A DNA stretch of 64,000 nucleotides from Sphaerosporella brunnea (lineage: Eukaryota > Ascomycota > Pezizomycetes > Pezizales > Pyronemataceae), in assembly GCA_008704415.1 (NCBI GenBank), contig VXIS01000015.1, forward strand, positions 1 through 64,000, written 5' to 3'. The notes under the pieces were generated by a model, which ran no database searches, was not told where the DNA came from, and was given only the letters and a program-made list of their open reading frames with translations. Within the stretch, counting starts at the first letter, position 1, and each line of letters opens with the position of its first letter. Shown here piece after piece: positions 53,642 through 64,000 of this stretch. The position numbers and the translations under genes were made by a program.

Positions 53642-54761
53642 TTATTGCGAGGATGAAGATTGAACATCCTTGTACACGCCCTTCTTCAAATCTCTCCACT
53701 TCAGCCCTCGACGCTTCATCCACTCGCTCGCAGTTCGTTCGGAGAGGCCACGATCGATTTGTGCCTGGCTGGGGCCCGTCGTATCGTCGGCGTCGGCGTG
53801 GTCGTTGCGGTCCAGGCTGGACCAATAGTCGCTGACGGCTTTTGCTAAGCCTGCTCGGGTTGCAAGCTTGCCGGCCCCAGTCATGTACTCCTCCACAGCA
53901 ATCAGGGTACCTTCGTCTTCAAGCAAGCACTGCGTTTTTGCGTGCAAGCCCTGCCTACTTGAAGGCATTATGCGATGTCGGATCCACGAACACTCATGAA
54001 AGCGTATTCGTTGAGCTACCCCACCCTTTTTGGAATAACACGCTGCCACTGTAAAAGACAACTCTTTCCGGGTGGCTGTTTGCCCCGCTCGTCCCATGCG
54101 CATCAGCTGAAGGTGCATGAATCCCAATACTTGTAGGTGCCAAGTTTTTGTGTGGCCGGAGAGCTGTCTTCGTTTCGAGACCAACAATTTATTCATGTCC
54201 GCAATTCCTGTGTTCCGCAGTTAACCATTTCATCGGGTCACCAGCAGCTTTCAAAAACATACCTGATTTAAGCAGCTGTATTTTTGCCTGGCGGCCACTT
54301 ACCCGAGGCCAGTCCTGATCCCTCACGGTTGGAATTTCTGGTTCCACTGAACCCTCAGGACCTGGTGGTACAGAGAGCTCTGCAATGAGATTCTCCAAAT
54401 ACTCGTTCTCTCGCTCTCCTCCACTTTCTTCTTCCCCTACTTCCGTGTTCGCTTCCGCCTCCTCCTCCTCCGTCTCCTCCTCCTCCTCCTCCTCCTCTTC
54501 CTCCTCCTCCTCCTCCTCTTCCTTTTCCTCTTCGTCTTCCTCCCCTCTCGCTCCCACCCCCCTTCCTCCCTCCTCTTCTGGATCTCCCTCCAAAATCTCC
54601 CTTCCAGCTCCCGGAATTTGGTATGGTTCAGGCTCGGCATCGCCGAGAGATTCACCATCGCCGCCGAGAGATCCGCCATGGTCGAGACGCCTGCGCTTCC
54701 GGGCGCCGCCGACGGCACCAGCTTGTCGTAGACGTAGGGTTCGTTTGCTCGCTCTGCCCAT
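53642..54761 (-). CDS. Transposase-like protein with an acidic N-terminus, probably C-terminally truncated
   Basis: Exons 54263-54761 and 53642-54207 with a 55-nt intron give 354 residues. The first exon starts MGRASKRTLRLRQ, carries a basic patch and a long Glu-rich run (from a TCC/CTC microsatellite at ~54455-54545). The second contains RIRFHECSWIRHRIMPSSRQG, AKTQCLLEDEGTLIAVEEYM and, near the end, ERTASEWMKRRGLKWRDLKKGVYKD. From memory these blocks are the N-terminal half of a DDE transposase family common in fungi, where K-G-V-Y-x-D-G-H-x-R-x-D-V continues into the catalytic domain. Here the protein stops right after KGVYKD, so the catalytic part is missing. It may be a truncated transposon or a captured DNA-binding half. 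Confidence 0.5.
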
Positions 54762-54902
54762 TGCCGGTGTAGGTAGGTAGGATACAAGTTTTGGAGGCAG
54801 CGAGCTCAAGCATTGTGGCTTCAAGTTTTGTTCGTCGTTGCTGAAAAAGTCATGACGAAAGAGGACTCGGGTCTGAGCCGCTCTGTGCAGACATTATAAC
54901 CT

Positions 54903-55463
54903 TCAAGGTATGGATTGGCAGCTGGCTATACGCGGGGCCATGCCATGCTTGTTTTCGCTGGTCCAAGCTTTTTCCACAATCCACAGAGGCGAGTTTTGAA
55001 AGCCGGCAACGGTGAGAGCGGAAAGCAACTGGATTGTGGAGCGCATCTGCTTTGAGTGCTTGGTGCTTGTTTTGCTCTGGTTTTCGACGCGGGGACGACG
55101 GCTTTGGTTGGGGTCGTCCCATCTCCACCCATCTCCACCAACCGGGGGACGTGCGACGACGAGGCGTATAAGTGCCTGCACTATATCAAGGGCAAACCAG
55201 CGCAACCATATGGCCATGCACAATCCCAAAAATATCGCCAGCAGCGCTAGCATTAATAGCCCCCCCCGGGCTTTCGTTTGCTTGAGGCAGCCGTAACGCC
55301 ATTTACGTAGCTTGAGGGCAACAAAGCATGTTTCGGAAAGACTCGCGAGAAAATTTTGCTGTGTGTAATGGGAAAGGCTGTGAGACATTGCATTGGCTAT
55401 GCAGTCCGTGCTCGTGCTGTGTTCGCACTGCCAATCAACAGCAGCATAATGTAGCGAATACAT
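54903..55463 (-). CDS. Hypothetical protein with one membrane segment
   Basis: 186-codon single frame with a Met start and one strong hydrophobic segment (LLMLALLAIFLGLCMAIWL, about residues 69-87) followed by basic and Ser/Thr-rich sequence. I see no family, no signal peptide at the start and no conserved neighbour, so a chance frame cannot be excluded. Confidence 0.3.
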   Translation of the reverse strand: MYSLHYAAVDWQCEHSTSTDCIANAMSHSLSHYTQQNFLASLSETCFVALKLRKWRYGCLKQTKARGGLLMLALLAIFLGLCMAIWLRWFALDIVQALIRLVVARPPVGGDGWRWDDPNQSRRPRVENQSKTSTKHSKQMRSTIQLLSALTVAGFQNSPLWIVEKAWTSENKHGMAPRIASCQSIP

Positions 55464-56350
55464 ACATAAACTTTCACTTTCGATCAGGCGAGGAGTGTTT
55501 TTAGAATAGGCACCTCGGTAACTTCCTGTATGTGCAGACTGAGAAATGCGACGACTCAGAAGCTGTTGGTTGAGATAACATGGAAGCCGGCGGGTTTCTC
55601 TCCACCTTCCAGGTCACCCGTATATATCAAGCAGAAATTACTTAGTAGTAGCCAGCCAGCCACTCTGTGAGTCCTTTCCATCTATCTCCACAGGCCCGCC
55701 CGACCAAAACACCCAACTATGACTTCAAAGACTCCCCAAATACCGAGAAAAGGCCTCCTCCACACAACATCGCAACAGCCCTCGCTTTCTTCTCTTAGAA
55801 CTCCCATTGCCATATCTATCCACAAACTCCAGCAGCAGCAGCGCCTGCCCCCCCCCCCCCCCAACTCCGCCACAGAAAATACCAAAAGCCGCCAAGCCCT
55901 TGGTAGGTGGGTGCTTCACAAAATATCACTCGTCTGGTCTGTCATCACTCGGTCAAAGACTCACTCTCAAAAACTGCATACAGTAGATGGAAAGTGTCTT
56001 TCTCATCAAAAAGCGAGGGTCAAGTATTACCACCGAAGCAGGAAGAAGTAGCCATAAAAAAACAAGCTTTTGTTCCGCTAAACACACACGAAAGGAAAAA
56101 AAACGCAGATAAAGATGAAGACCGACCCCAAAACCAACGACAGCCTCAACGTCAAAAAAGGAACACACAAAGGGTAGTTAGATAACACCGAGGAGGCAGC
56201 ATTCCGAAGAAAGATGAGAGGTGAGCAGATGAAATATGGCGTTCCCCAGTGATGACGGTATGCTATTAGTTACACCAAAGAAAAAGCTGCAAAAGAAAAA
56301 ACCCAGAAAAGGAGAAAAAAGTTGCATCACCATCATCAATCGTAACCCTT
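55464..56350. other. Intergenic region; 3' flank of STI1
   Basis: Includes a C-run at 55849-55862, a CAG microsatellite (55831-55842) and A-rich DNA (56081-56105, 56275-56325). Frames here are low-complexity. Confidence 0.5.
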
Positions 56351-58327
56351 TTAACCGATACGAATGATTCCTACATTCCGATGCGTTAGCGTTCTGATGG
56401 AGGAGAAGGAAGTGAGGGGTACAAACCAGCAGCCATCAATTTCCTGATCTTATTGCCGATCATCGGGTTCTTCATATGTTCATTGAGCGCCTGCGGGTTC
56501 TGTTTCGCCTGCTGAAGGATGCTCTGCATGACGGGATCGGAGATGATAGAGACGAGCTCGGGATCACGCTGGATACGCGCCATGGTCTCCTCCTCCGTCT
56601 CGCCTTCGCGCGCAGAGTACATAGCCTGCATACACTTGCGCTGGATATCCTCAATCTCACGGGTGTGCTTTCTCTCCGTGTCCGCGGCCGTAGCCTCCTC
56701 GCAGGCGTCAAGGCACTTGCTGTACTCCTTCATAGCCAAGTACAGCTGCGCCTTGCGGATGTAGGCGCGCATGAACTTGGGATCGCGCTTGATGGCCTCG
56801 TCGCAGTCCTTGACCGCTTCCGGAAGCGACATCAGCTTCTGCAGAGCGGCAGCACGGTTGGAGTAGCCACGAGGGTCATCGGGCGAACGCTTGATCATCT
56901 CGCTGTATGCCTTGACGGCGCCGGCAAAGTCGGCAGCCTTGAACAGCGTGTTTCCTTCCTCGCGGGCCTCTTCGGCCTTGGCGGGGTCGATGTAGGCTTG
57001 CTTCTCGGCTTCGATCTTGGCCTTCTCGGCGGCCCGCAGCTTGGACAGGATATCGGGCGTGCGGTGCTCTGTCAGCGAGCGCTGGTAGTATTCAATCGCC
57101 TTGGAGAGGTCGCCCATCTTCTGGTAGGCAGTTCCGATACGGCCGAAAGCCCTACAATCTGTCAGCGAGGACTTCAAAAGCCAACCAGGATGTCATACTT
57201 GGCAATGAGCTTGAAGTCGGCACGCATCTCGCGGCCCTCCTCGATCGCACGTTCACAGTCCTTGATGCATCCCTCCAAGTCACCCTTCTCGAACTTAGCC
57301 GCGGCGAGGTTATTCAAGTAGGTGATGTCCTTGTACAGGTCCCACGCCTTAGAGTAGTGCTCAATTGCACCGTCGAAGTCACGCTTCTTATAGCACTGGG
57401 TACCTAACTCCTTCTCCTTGTCTGCGGCCTCCTTAGCCTCCTTCTTCGCCTTGGCATCCTCGTCCTCCTGCATCGGCTCGGGCTCGGGCTCAGGTTCCGG
57501 AGCAGCCTCCTGCTTCGGCGCATCAGGCATGGGTTGGTCCTCAGTCGCGCCAGACGCAGCAGCCTGAGCCGCGTTCTCGGGCATCCCCATCTGGATACCG
57601 AGCAGAACAGCGATAACCTGCATCATGCGGGGGTCTCGGAGCTCCTCCTGGATAGCGTTCGGGTTCTGCTTGACGCGCTGGAGCTTGGCCATGAACTCCT
57701 GGTCCGCGAGAAGCGCCGAGGTCCTCGGGTTCGAGGCGAGCTTCTGGATCAGCGCTGGGTCGTTGAACATCTGGCCGAGACCAAGATCCGGCTGCTGTCC
57801 GTCCTGCTCAGCCTCACGCCGGATCGCATCGTTCACCGCCGCCAATCCCGCCTTAGCTTGCACGTTTCCGGGCTCCACCTGCAGAGCGTGCTCGTAGGCG
57901 TCGAGCGCACCCACTGCGGGGTGTTAGATTATGGTAGAAGTGTGGGCAGATGGATACATACCGAGGTCACCCATTCCGTGCAGAGCTGCACCTTTGCGCG
58001 ACCATCCCTTACCCCAGTCGGGCTTGAGCTCGGTGGTCTTGCTCGCATCCTTCAGAGCACCGTCGAAATCCTTCAGCGAAGCGTAGCTGGCGGATCGGTT
58101 CGAGTAGAGGACGTGGTTGTTCGGGTCGATGTCGATGGCTTGGGTAAAGCATTCACTGGAGACGTCAGCGAGAGTGCGCATTCCAAGTGAGCTCGCAGAA
58201 ACCACTTACACGGCCTTGTGGAAGTCCTTCGCGGCGAAGGCGGCGTTTCCTTCGGCTTTGAGCTGGGGTTGCCGTCAGCGGCATGTCCCGAACAATCAGA
58301 TGATGGCACGCATACCTTATCAGCCAT
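56351..58327 (-). CDS. STI1: Hsp70-Hsp90 organising co-chaperone Sti1/HOP
   Basis: Six exons (58316-58327, 58210-58262, 57962-58155, 57199-57913, 56427-57151, 56351-56370), introns 47-56 nt, 572 residues. Sti1 bridges Hsp70 and Hsp90 through TPR domains and hands over client proteins. TPR1 begins directly after MADK (LKAEGNAAFAAKDFHKAVECF); the DP1 domain has FNDPALIQKLASNPRT; TPR2A starts with ELGTQCYKKRDFDGAIEHYS and TPR2B with AEEAREEGNTLFKAADFAGAVKAY; DP2 is DPELVSIISDPVMQSILQQA. The first exon codes for four residues. The last intron sits seven codons before the end, and splicing gives ...LMAAGIIRIG, the canonical C-terminus; without it the protein would end in an aberrant Ser/Pro tail. 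An HSE lies about 185 bp upstream. Confidence 0.95.
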
Positions 58328-58511
58328 GGTGGGGAGCAGTCAGACGGAGAGTTTCAGGGAGAACTCAAGTAGATTCAATAGGGATTATTTCCAACTGATG
58401 GAGGAGATTATTCAGTGGGGGGTTGCTTTTGAGATGGAGAGGGAAGGGAGAGGAGGGCTTCTTGAGGTGGTCGACAGCCGGAGCAAGCTAAGCGCGGGGG
58501 TTGGCTGAACC

Positions 58512-58524
58512 GAAGGTTCTCGAA
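58512..58524. promoter_or_regulatory. Heat shock element upstream of STI1
   Basis: GAAGGTTCTCGAA: three inverted GAA/TTC units spaced exactly by two bases, a perfect minimal Hsf1 site. It is 185 bp upstream of the STI1 ATG and about 1.1 kb from the start of the divergent oxysterol-binding protein gene. Confidence 0.75.
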
Positions 58525-59625
58525 TTGCGGCGAAACAAGATCGAACCCCCTCACGGGGAGGCATTCGATCGCGGGGGGACTTGGTTAACGAACGAGTGGG
58601 GTGCTGTCGTACGTGCAAGCGAGCAGCAGCAGCAGCAGCACGGCGATTTCCTCCATCGTCCATGCTTCCAGCGAGAGGCTTGCTCTTGATCTCTTGTTTC
58701 TTTGGCAGAGCAACCGCTGCGGGGCACGCGGCTCTGCTCACGCTGCCGCATGTGACGCGCGTAGCGTCATAGCGTGGCTGGTGAAGGAGGTGCGTGTGGC
58801 TGGTGCGTGTGGCGCGCCACACAGACAGCGGCAGCTCCCAGCCATCCGTGCGCCGTCCCCAACCACCACCGGAAGTGACAAACCGCTGCTGCTGCACCCA
58901 GCCTGCCCCAAAGTGTCACACACACCTGCTCTGGATGGATCTACTCTCCATAGAATGCTGTTGATCTGTCCTTCATATTTCAATATATCTGTGCCGGAAT
59001 GTGGCCTTGACTGCCCTCGCTTTCGCCGACAGCGTGCCTGCCCTGCGTGCATGTGCCCCAAGCCATCATCATTGCGGCCCCAAACCCCCCCGGCGCTGTT
59101 ATAACTTCATTGCGCTGGCGGTTCTGCGCAGTGGTGGCTTTGACTGACTTCGAGCAAACGCACAAACAGCCAACTCCCAACCTTCGACTTCCAATCCGCT
59201 CCGTCGTCGCCAAAACGTAAATATATACCGGCCATCCCATACCCGCTTCCCTCGCGCTTCGAGGATACAGCGTTATACACATCCCTTTGCCCTATCGCCC
59301 TTGCCCGCCCGCTAGCGTTCCGCTTACCCCACCCCCGTTTCGTCACTGCCGCCAAGCCCAAAAAGTTCGGCTCCCCTAGACATCAGTTCCGTCCACGCTT
59401 CCCTTAAACTTGCCTTGCCGCCGCCCAGTCCCGCTTGCAACCCCAATTACGATCCGTGGAACCCGCCAACTGTTCGTCTGCCTTCAGGTTCTTGCTGCAC
59501 CGTGTTGTTCGAACATTTAGTCTCTAACATTCGTTTGTCCTAGCCGTGATAGCACTTCTGCTGTCACCTCCCTAACGTAAACGCCATCCGCGCACGTCTA
59601 CGCACTCCTCAAAGAGCTCGAAATC
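58525..59625. other. Divergent promoter region of STI1 and the oxysterol-binding protein gene
   Basis: Contains an (AGC)6 run at 58623-58640 and pyrimidine-rich leader-like DNA from ~59230 to 59620. Open frames on both strands here are short and mutually overlapping. No gene called. Confidence 0.5.
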
Positions 59626-61442
59626 ATGTTCAGCGGCCTCGTCGGAGGGTATCGTGATACCGGGAATTCCTCCCATGGTCGCCGGAGGTCTTCGCTGTCA
59701 AGTCAGTGAGCTCCACCCGTTGTTGCCTTCCTCGGGGATGACTGTGCCTCCCATTGAGTGCAGTGTCAAAACAAAACATCACCCCCCCCCCCCCCCGGAA
59801 CGGCCCATGATTTATCCGCGACTTCACGGTGCAGGGTATATGCTGACATGGGCCCTGATCGATAGGCGGCAAACCTGGCGATGGAAATGGCGGGGCGGAA
59901 GGATCCGAAGAGGAGATGGTTGTAGACGACAGCGAGAAGAGCAGTTGGTCGCCTCGCTCCGAGCTTGCCCTTTGACGATTGCTTACGACACGGAATGGCG
60001 ATGTAGTGCTCATGTCGATCATCTCGCAGCTGCGGCCGGGGGCGGATTTGAGTCGAATCACGCTTCCCACGTTCATTTTGGAGCCGAAGAGTATGCTGGA
60101 GCGAATCACAAAGTATGCTCGCCACGTTGGAGGCAGGAATCGTACCGTGGACTCAGTTAGTGACGGTGAAACAGCTTCATGCAACACCCAGAAACACTCC
60201 TACCGATACCGACGATTGATGATCCAGAGCAGCGCTTCGTATCAGTGGTCAAGTTCTACTTAGGCGGCTGGCACATCAAACCTCCGTAGCTCTTCCTCTT
60301 CAGTGGTCTATCCAGCAGGATCTAACCCCCATGCGTAGCGGCGTCAAGAAGCCATTAAACCCGATCCTCGGCGAGCGGTTCACCTGCCATTGGGATTTTG
60401 AGACGCACCCGGGCACGCAGGCCTTCTACATCGCGGAACAAACGTCGCACCACCCCCCGAAATCGTCCTACTTCTACATGTCCCCGCAGCACCACATCCG
60501 AATCGACGGTACGCTTAAGCCACAGTCTCGATTCCTGGGCAACTCGGCCGCGTCGATGATGAACACCTCTGTGGTGATCATGCGGATATTGAACCGGGGA
60601 GCCACGGCGGGCAAGCAGGGTGGAGGCGAGAAGTACATCCTGACGCAGCCAAACATGTACGTGCGCGGTATTCTGTTCGGAAAAATGAAGTACGAACTCG
60701 GAGACCATGCATACGTGCGGTGCCCAGAGCTGGATCTGGTCGCGGACATCGATTTCAAGGTCAAGGGTTTCTTCACCGGCGCATACAACGCCATTGGAGG
60801 TTATATCAAGCGGGATAGTACTGGAGAGAATCTGTACGAGATCTCTGGCAGCTGGAACGCCGAGATGTGGATCAAGAATCTATTGGTTGGTGCATCCTTG
60901 CTGTCGTTGATATGGTTCTAACACATCGCAGACCGGAAAACGCGAGCTCCTCTTCGACGCAACGGACGCACCCCCCACCCCTCCTTCCGTCCGCCCAATC
61001 GCAAAGCAAGACGAACGCGAAAGTCAACGGCTGTGGCACGAAGTGGTCTCGGCGCTAAAACGCCGCGACCAGGAAGCGGCCACGGACGAAAAGTTTAAGA
61101 TTGAAGATCGCCAGCGAGAAGAGGCTCGGACACGCGAGGCCGAGGGCGTCGAGTGGAAGCCCCGGTACTTCCGTGCCGTCGAGCCTGGCTCTGGCGATGA
61201 GGATGCTTTGGACTTCATCCTGAAAACTCACATGTGACTCCCCTCGGGCGTGGCGAAGATAATGGTATGCTAATCATGGTGACAGCGACGAGGAAGCCCC
61301 CATCGAAGACCAGATCCGCCAGATCCTTTCGATCGCGCCAATAGTTGACGGTAGCCCGCGCCGAGGCTCCAAATACGACATCCCACCGCACCACCCCCAG
61401 CCTGCTGCACCGCAGGACCAGTTTGCAGATGCGAGAGAGTAG
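59626..61442 (+). CDS. Oxysterol-binding protein homolog (Osh/ORP family)
   Basis: Lipid-transfer proteins of this family exchange sterols, PI4P or phosphatidylserine between membranes. Firm exons: 60007-60112, 60175-60285, 60339-60885, 60932-61233, 61286-61442, all in consistent phase. The first exons are less certain: ATG at 59626 (MFSGLVGG) and an acidic exon around 59870-59955 (AEGSEEEMVVDDSEKS). The ORD domain is complete: ISQLRPGADLSRITLPTFI (lid region), ITNFMQHPETLLPIPTIDDP, GGWHIKPPGVKKPLNPILGE, the signature EQTSHHPPKSSYF and NSAASMMNT, GDHAYVRCPELDLVADIDFK and the C-terminal EWKPRYF. There is no PH or ankyrin domain, so it is a short Osh. The last exon adds a Pro-rich tail. Confidence 0.88.
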
Positions 61443-62070
61443 AGGAGAATTGTTGTCAGAAGAGAAGAAGCATAGCGAGCATCATGTGTCATTCAACATA
61501 TAGTTTTTACCTTACCACCATAGTGTTATTTTCTTTTTTCTTTTTTCTTTTTTCACTGTTGCTCTTTTTGTTTCTGCAGCTTTTAGGGTGTTTTGCTGCG
61601 CGGAGTTTTGCTTGTTGTTTGTGGAGGGACGCAGGACGGGGGAGCGGAGTGTGATATCTAGACTGTGAAGGGGTATGTAGTAAGAATTTTAAAAGCTCAA
61701 CCTTTTAGATTTGCGATCATCACATCATGGTTTTTCGGAAATAAGCTAAAGATCGCAGCCAGTGAAACCTCCTGACATCGATTGCCATCATGAGCTCTCT
61801 TTGACTCCTCAGTTATGGCACACTTCCTTGAAGCGCTATTCTACTGCCACTGTGCTACTTCTGAACACCCGTGATCACAATTGAACACCCGTGATGGCAA
61901 TTGGACCTCTGCGGGCCTCCAGCCGAGACGTGCTACTTCTCACCGTTCATTTGTAGTCACTCGGTCGGCCCAACGCTTCCTTTCTCCGCTGCGCACGTGC
62001 CCATCGCTTAGGGGGTGATCAACAGCAGTTATCACTCGCCCCTTCCGGCGGAAAAAAAATTAATCCCTGC
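61443..62070. other. Intergenic, 3' flank of the oxysterol-binding protein gene
   Basis: T-rich 3' flank with a TTTTC repeat at 61530-61552. The direct repeat TGAACACCCGTGAT lies at about 61862 and 61883. No gene. Confidence 0.5.
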
Positions 62071-62083
62071 TAGCCATCCGTGC

Positions 62084-62243
62084 CTGTTGGGGAGCCCCAA
62101 CAGACGGGTAAAACCGTGGGGACAGGATACCAGGTTTCCTTTGTCCGTCATAGGCCTTTGGCCTCACTCCGATTCGCAAGATAGGAGGCACTTGGGCTAA
62201 TGTCCTTGTGTACGATGTATGATTTAAACAAACAAACAAACAA
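62084..62243 (+). mobile_element. Short LINE- or SINE-like insertion with 13-bp target duplication
   Basis: A 160-bp insert bounded by identical 13-mers TAGCCATCCGTGC (62071-62083 and 62244-62256). It begins with a small hairpin (TGTTGGGGAGCCCCAACA) and ends in (AAAC)n followed by the duplication. Its body is unlike the four copies of the other LINE family, though the tail type is similar. Duplication plus A-rich 3' tail indicates target-primed reverse transcription; whether it is a LINE end or a SINE is open. Confidence 0.8.
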
Positions 62244-62527
62244 TAGCCATCCGTGCGATACAAAGAAGTTTTCTAGGTTGTTTTTGGCCTTATCTTTACA
62301 AGAACGGGGTGCTGCACATCGAGCAAGCCATTACGAGACCGGCGGGTTTCCTTGGCGCGACAACGAGTGAGTGAGTGACTTCCTGTGTTTCGCGCGAGTG
62401 ACATCGCGTGTTCGCACGATTTTCATCAGCCCCCGTGGTGGTGAGTGTTTCAACGAGCTGCAACTTTGGCGTCGCCATGCAATGGTAGAAATTCTATGGA
62501 TGGCTCACTCGGCTGCGTACTTTTGGG

Positions 62528-62995
62528 TTTTTTTTTTTTTTTTTTTTTTTTTTTGAGATGCGGTTAGGGGGGGAGGGGTGGATTGAAAATGGCCATATGT
62601 ATGGGCCCTTTTTACCGGACGGTGAAGCTATATATCACGCTCAGGTCGAAGAAATAGTTGACGCAATGGGGTTTTTTTTTTCTAGGGGAAAAAAAAAAAA
62701 AAAAAAGTTGGGAGAGCAAAGTCGAGTGACATCGCGTGTTCTGCGAGTTGGCAGGCATCATGTGTTTCAGCGATTTCGTCACGCACGGCACTGTATCTCT
62801 GCGACTAGCAGGCTTCAGGCTTCGGCATCGCCGCATCTCCCTGTTACTTTTTATGCCGGGTTCTACTGGCGGTTGCCGCCTCTGTTTTGGTGGTTGGGAG
62901 ATATCAATGTCGCGGAGTCGGCAATGTGAGCTTTCCACCGTATAATCTCATATAACGGCTAGTAGCAAAATAATCTTTTTTTTTTTTTTTTTTTT
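62528..62995. repeat. Cluster of long homopolymer tracts
   Basis: A T-run of about 27 (62528-62554), an A-run of 18 (62689-62706) and a T-run of about 20 (62976-62995). The word CGAGTGACATCGCGTGTTC occurs before (62395) and between (62723) them, suggesting tailed retroelement copies. Confidence 0.7.
62812..62965 (+). repeat. Diverged copy of the element-B internal sequence
   Basis: GGCTTCGGCATCGCCGCATCT...CCTCTGTTTTGGTGG...TTTCCACCGTATAAT...CTAGTAGCAAAATA follows the same order as the minus strand of element B (3115 down to 2830). It has deletions. A shorter match lies at 1292-1345. Confidence 0.55.
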
Positions 62996-63420
62996 GCTCA
63001 TATTAGCCAACACCCACCCTTATACGGGAGAGATATTTTTGGCTTACAGAGCGTTATGTTGATACATCATCGTCATAGAATTGTAAGGGCCACCACATGC
63101 TCGTTTTTCAAAACGGCCGTCCCCATACAAATCCCAAATCCCCCCAGCCAGTCCAGGAACCGGGAGCCAGCTACCCAGCGTGAAGTGTTGTGAGCAGCAA
63201 AACCAGAAAATGCCCCGGCCAACATATTTTGCGAGTAAGTTATAATCACCTCCAGACCAGAACCTTTCTCCTCACAACTCCTCTTATAGCCATCACACAA
63301 GCAAGTCTCATACATAATTCATTCCATTCCATCCATTAGAGCAGAGCCATATAAAAAACGTCATTCCAACACCAGCCATCCGGTCAATCAATCAAGACGC
63401 TCAAACACCCAACCGCAAAA
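62996..63420. other. Spacer and 3' flank of the MFS-type gene
   Basis: Nothing protein-like. Probably the 3' UTR of the minus-strand transporter gene lies next to 63421. Confidence 0.45.
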
Positions 63421-64000
63421 TTACACAGCGCCATACCCGCTTCCCTCGGGCCAAAGACTCTGTGTCTCACCCCTCTCCCTAACCTGCCTGGCCTCCTCCT
63501 TCAGCAAATTCTTCCTCTGCTTTCTGCCCTTAGCTCTGACAAACAGGATCAGGGCAACGCCGACCGTGGCCGCCGCTCCTAGGAGTATCAGATTCGTGGG
63601 CCTGGGGTCGCCGCCAAAGAGCTTATACGTCATCGCGTCGAGGCCGGCCTGCGAAAAGTTGAACAGTCCTGCCAAGCAAATCACCGCGCCGTAGACCTTT
63701 CCGAACGTCGCGACGCCAAAGACTTTCGCGCAGTAGTCCGAGACGACTGTGTAGTAGAAGGGGCGGTAGAGGACGAAGAGGAGGATATTGATGTACGCGG
63801 CGACGTGGGAGCACTCGATAAGGCCGAGGATACCGATGATGGTAGCAACGGTGACGAGGATCGAGAGGACCGCAAGTGTGCTGAGGGAGTCGAGTATAAC
63901 ACCGATGAACGGGATTGCAGCGAGGCCACCGAGTGGGAGCGCGATGTCAAAAAGGTGGTTGATCTTTACCGCCTCCCGGTAGGAATGCAGGAGGAATTCA
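63421..64000 (-). CDS. C-terminal half of an MFS-type membrane transporter (Fmp42/SLC43-like), partial
   Basis: The minus-strand frame is open from the right edge to TAA/TAG at 63421, about 193 codons, so the N-terminal half lies outside the window. It shows at least five hydrophobic segments: FDIALPLGGLAAIPFIGVIL, a segment around LAVLSILVTVATIIGILGLI, INILLFVLYRPFYYTVVSDY, VYGAVICLAGLFNFSQ and LILLGAAATVGVALILF, then a basic tail (RAKGRKQRKN). CAKVFGVATFGKVYG and GLFNFSQAGLDAMT are, from memory, characteristic of fungal Fmp42-like/SLC43-like MFS proteins. No intron is visible in this part. The substrate is unknown. Confidence 0.7.
   Translation of the reverse strand, partial: EFLLHSYREAVKINHLFDIALPLGGLAAIPFIGVILDSLSTLAVLSILVTVATIIGILGLIECSHVAAYINILLFVLYRPFYYTVVSDYCAKVFGVATFGKVYGAVICLAGLFNFSQAGLDAMTYKLFGGDPRPTNLILLGAAATVGVALILFVRAKGRKQRKNLLKEEARQVRERGETQSLWPEGSGYGAV

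Noticed and set aside
59630..60187. 185-codon minus-strand ORF over the start of the oxysterol-binding protein gene
   Set aside because: Antisense shadow of real exons; the plus strand shows family motifs.

Overview
The window looks like nuclear DNA of a filamentous ascomycete. Its genes carry short GT-AG introns of about 45-75 nt with CTAAC/CTGAC-like branch sites. They encode typical fungal proteins: a mitochondrial RNase II-family protein, a FYVE-RING ubiquitin ligase, STI1, an oxysterol-binding protein, a heme-thiolate peroxidase, a LaeA-like methyltransferase and small secreted cysteine-rich proteins. Low gene density and many transposon relics would suit a Pezizomycete-like genome, but that placement is inference. 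About 15 genes are well supported and the rest is intergenic DNA and repeats.

Layout. 1-3.5 kb is a stack of mobile DNA: a 5'-truncated LINE, a TIR element inserted at its edge, and a second TIR element. 3.5-5.5 kb holds two tandem small secreted protein paralogs. 6.1-7.8 kb is an amidase. 8-17 kb is almost all repeats: a hAT relic, a 1.4-kb TIR element filled with minisatellites, two LINE copies, a pogo/Fot-like relic and a PIF/Harbinger relic, with one small Cys-rich gene at 12.7 kb. 17.7-22.6 kb is a conserved block: RNase II-like gene, intron-bearing tRNA-Gly(CCC), FYVE-RING ligase. 23-35 kb has an LTR-retroelement trace, an unknown two-exon gene, a decayed gene-family member, a six-cysteine secreted protein and a zinc-knuckle protein. 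35.8-37.3 kb is a secreted chloroperoxidase-like enzyme. 37.3-42 kb shows nothing I can assign. 42-48 kb carries three co-directional metabolic genes (TauD-type dioxygenase, SDR, methyltransferase) with a long imperfect hairpin between the last two. 49-52.6 kb is a vWA pseudogene cut by a LINE, followed by a structurally complete pogo-like transposon. 53-55 kb has a small membrane protein and an acidic transposase-like gene. 56.3-61.4 kb is STI1, with a canonical heat shock element upstream, and a divergent oxysterol-binding protein. The right edge has another small LINE insertion, repeats and the C-terminal half of an MFS-type transporter.

How genes relate. STI1 upstream DNA carries a perfect three-unit HSE, as expected of a co-chaperone. 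The dioxygenase-SDR-methyltransferase run could be a small metabolic neighbourhood but has no backbone synthase. Three secreted small proteins and the secreted peroxidase form an extracellular set at scattered loci. Exon boundaries come from GT-AG signals plus reading-frame and family continuity; none was checked against transcripts.
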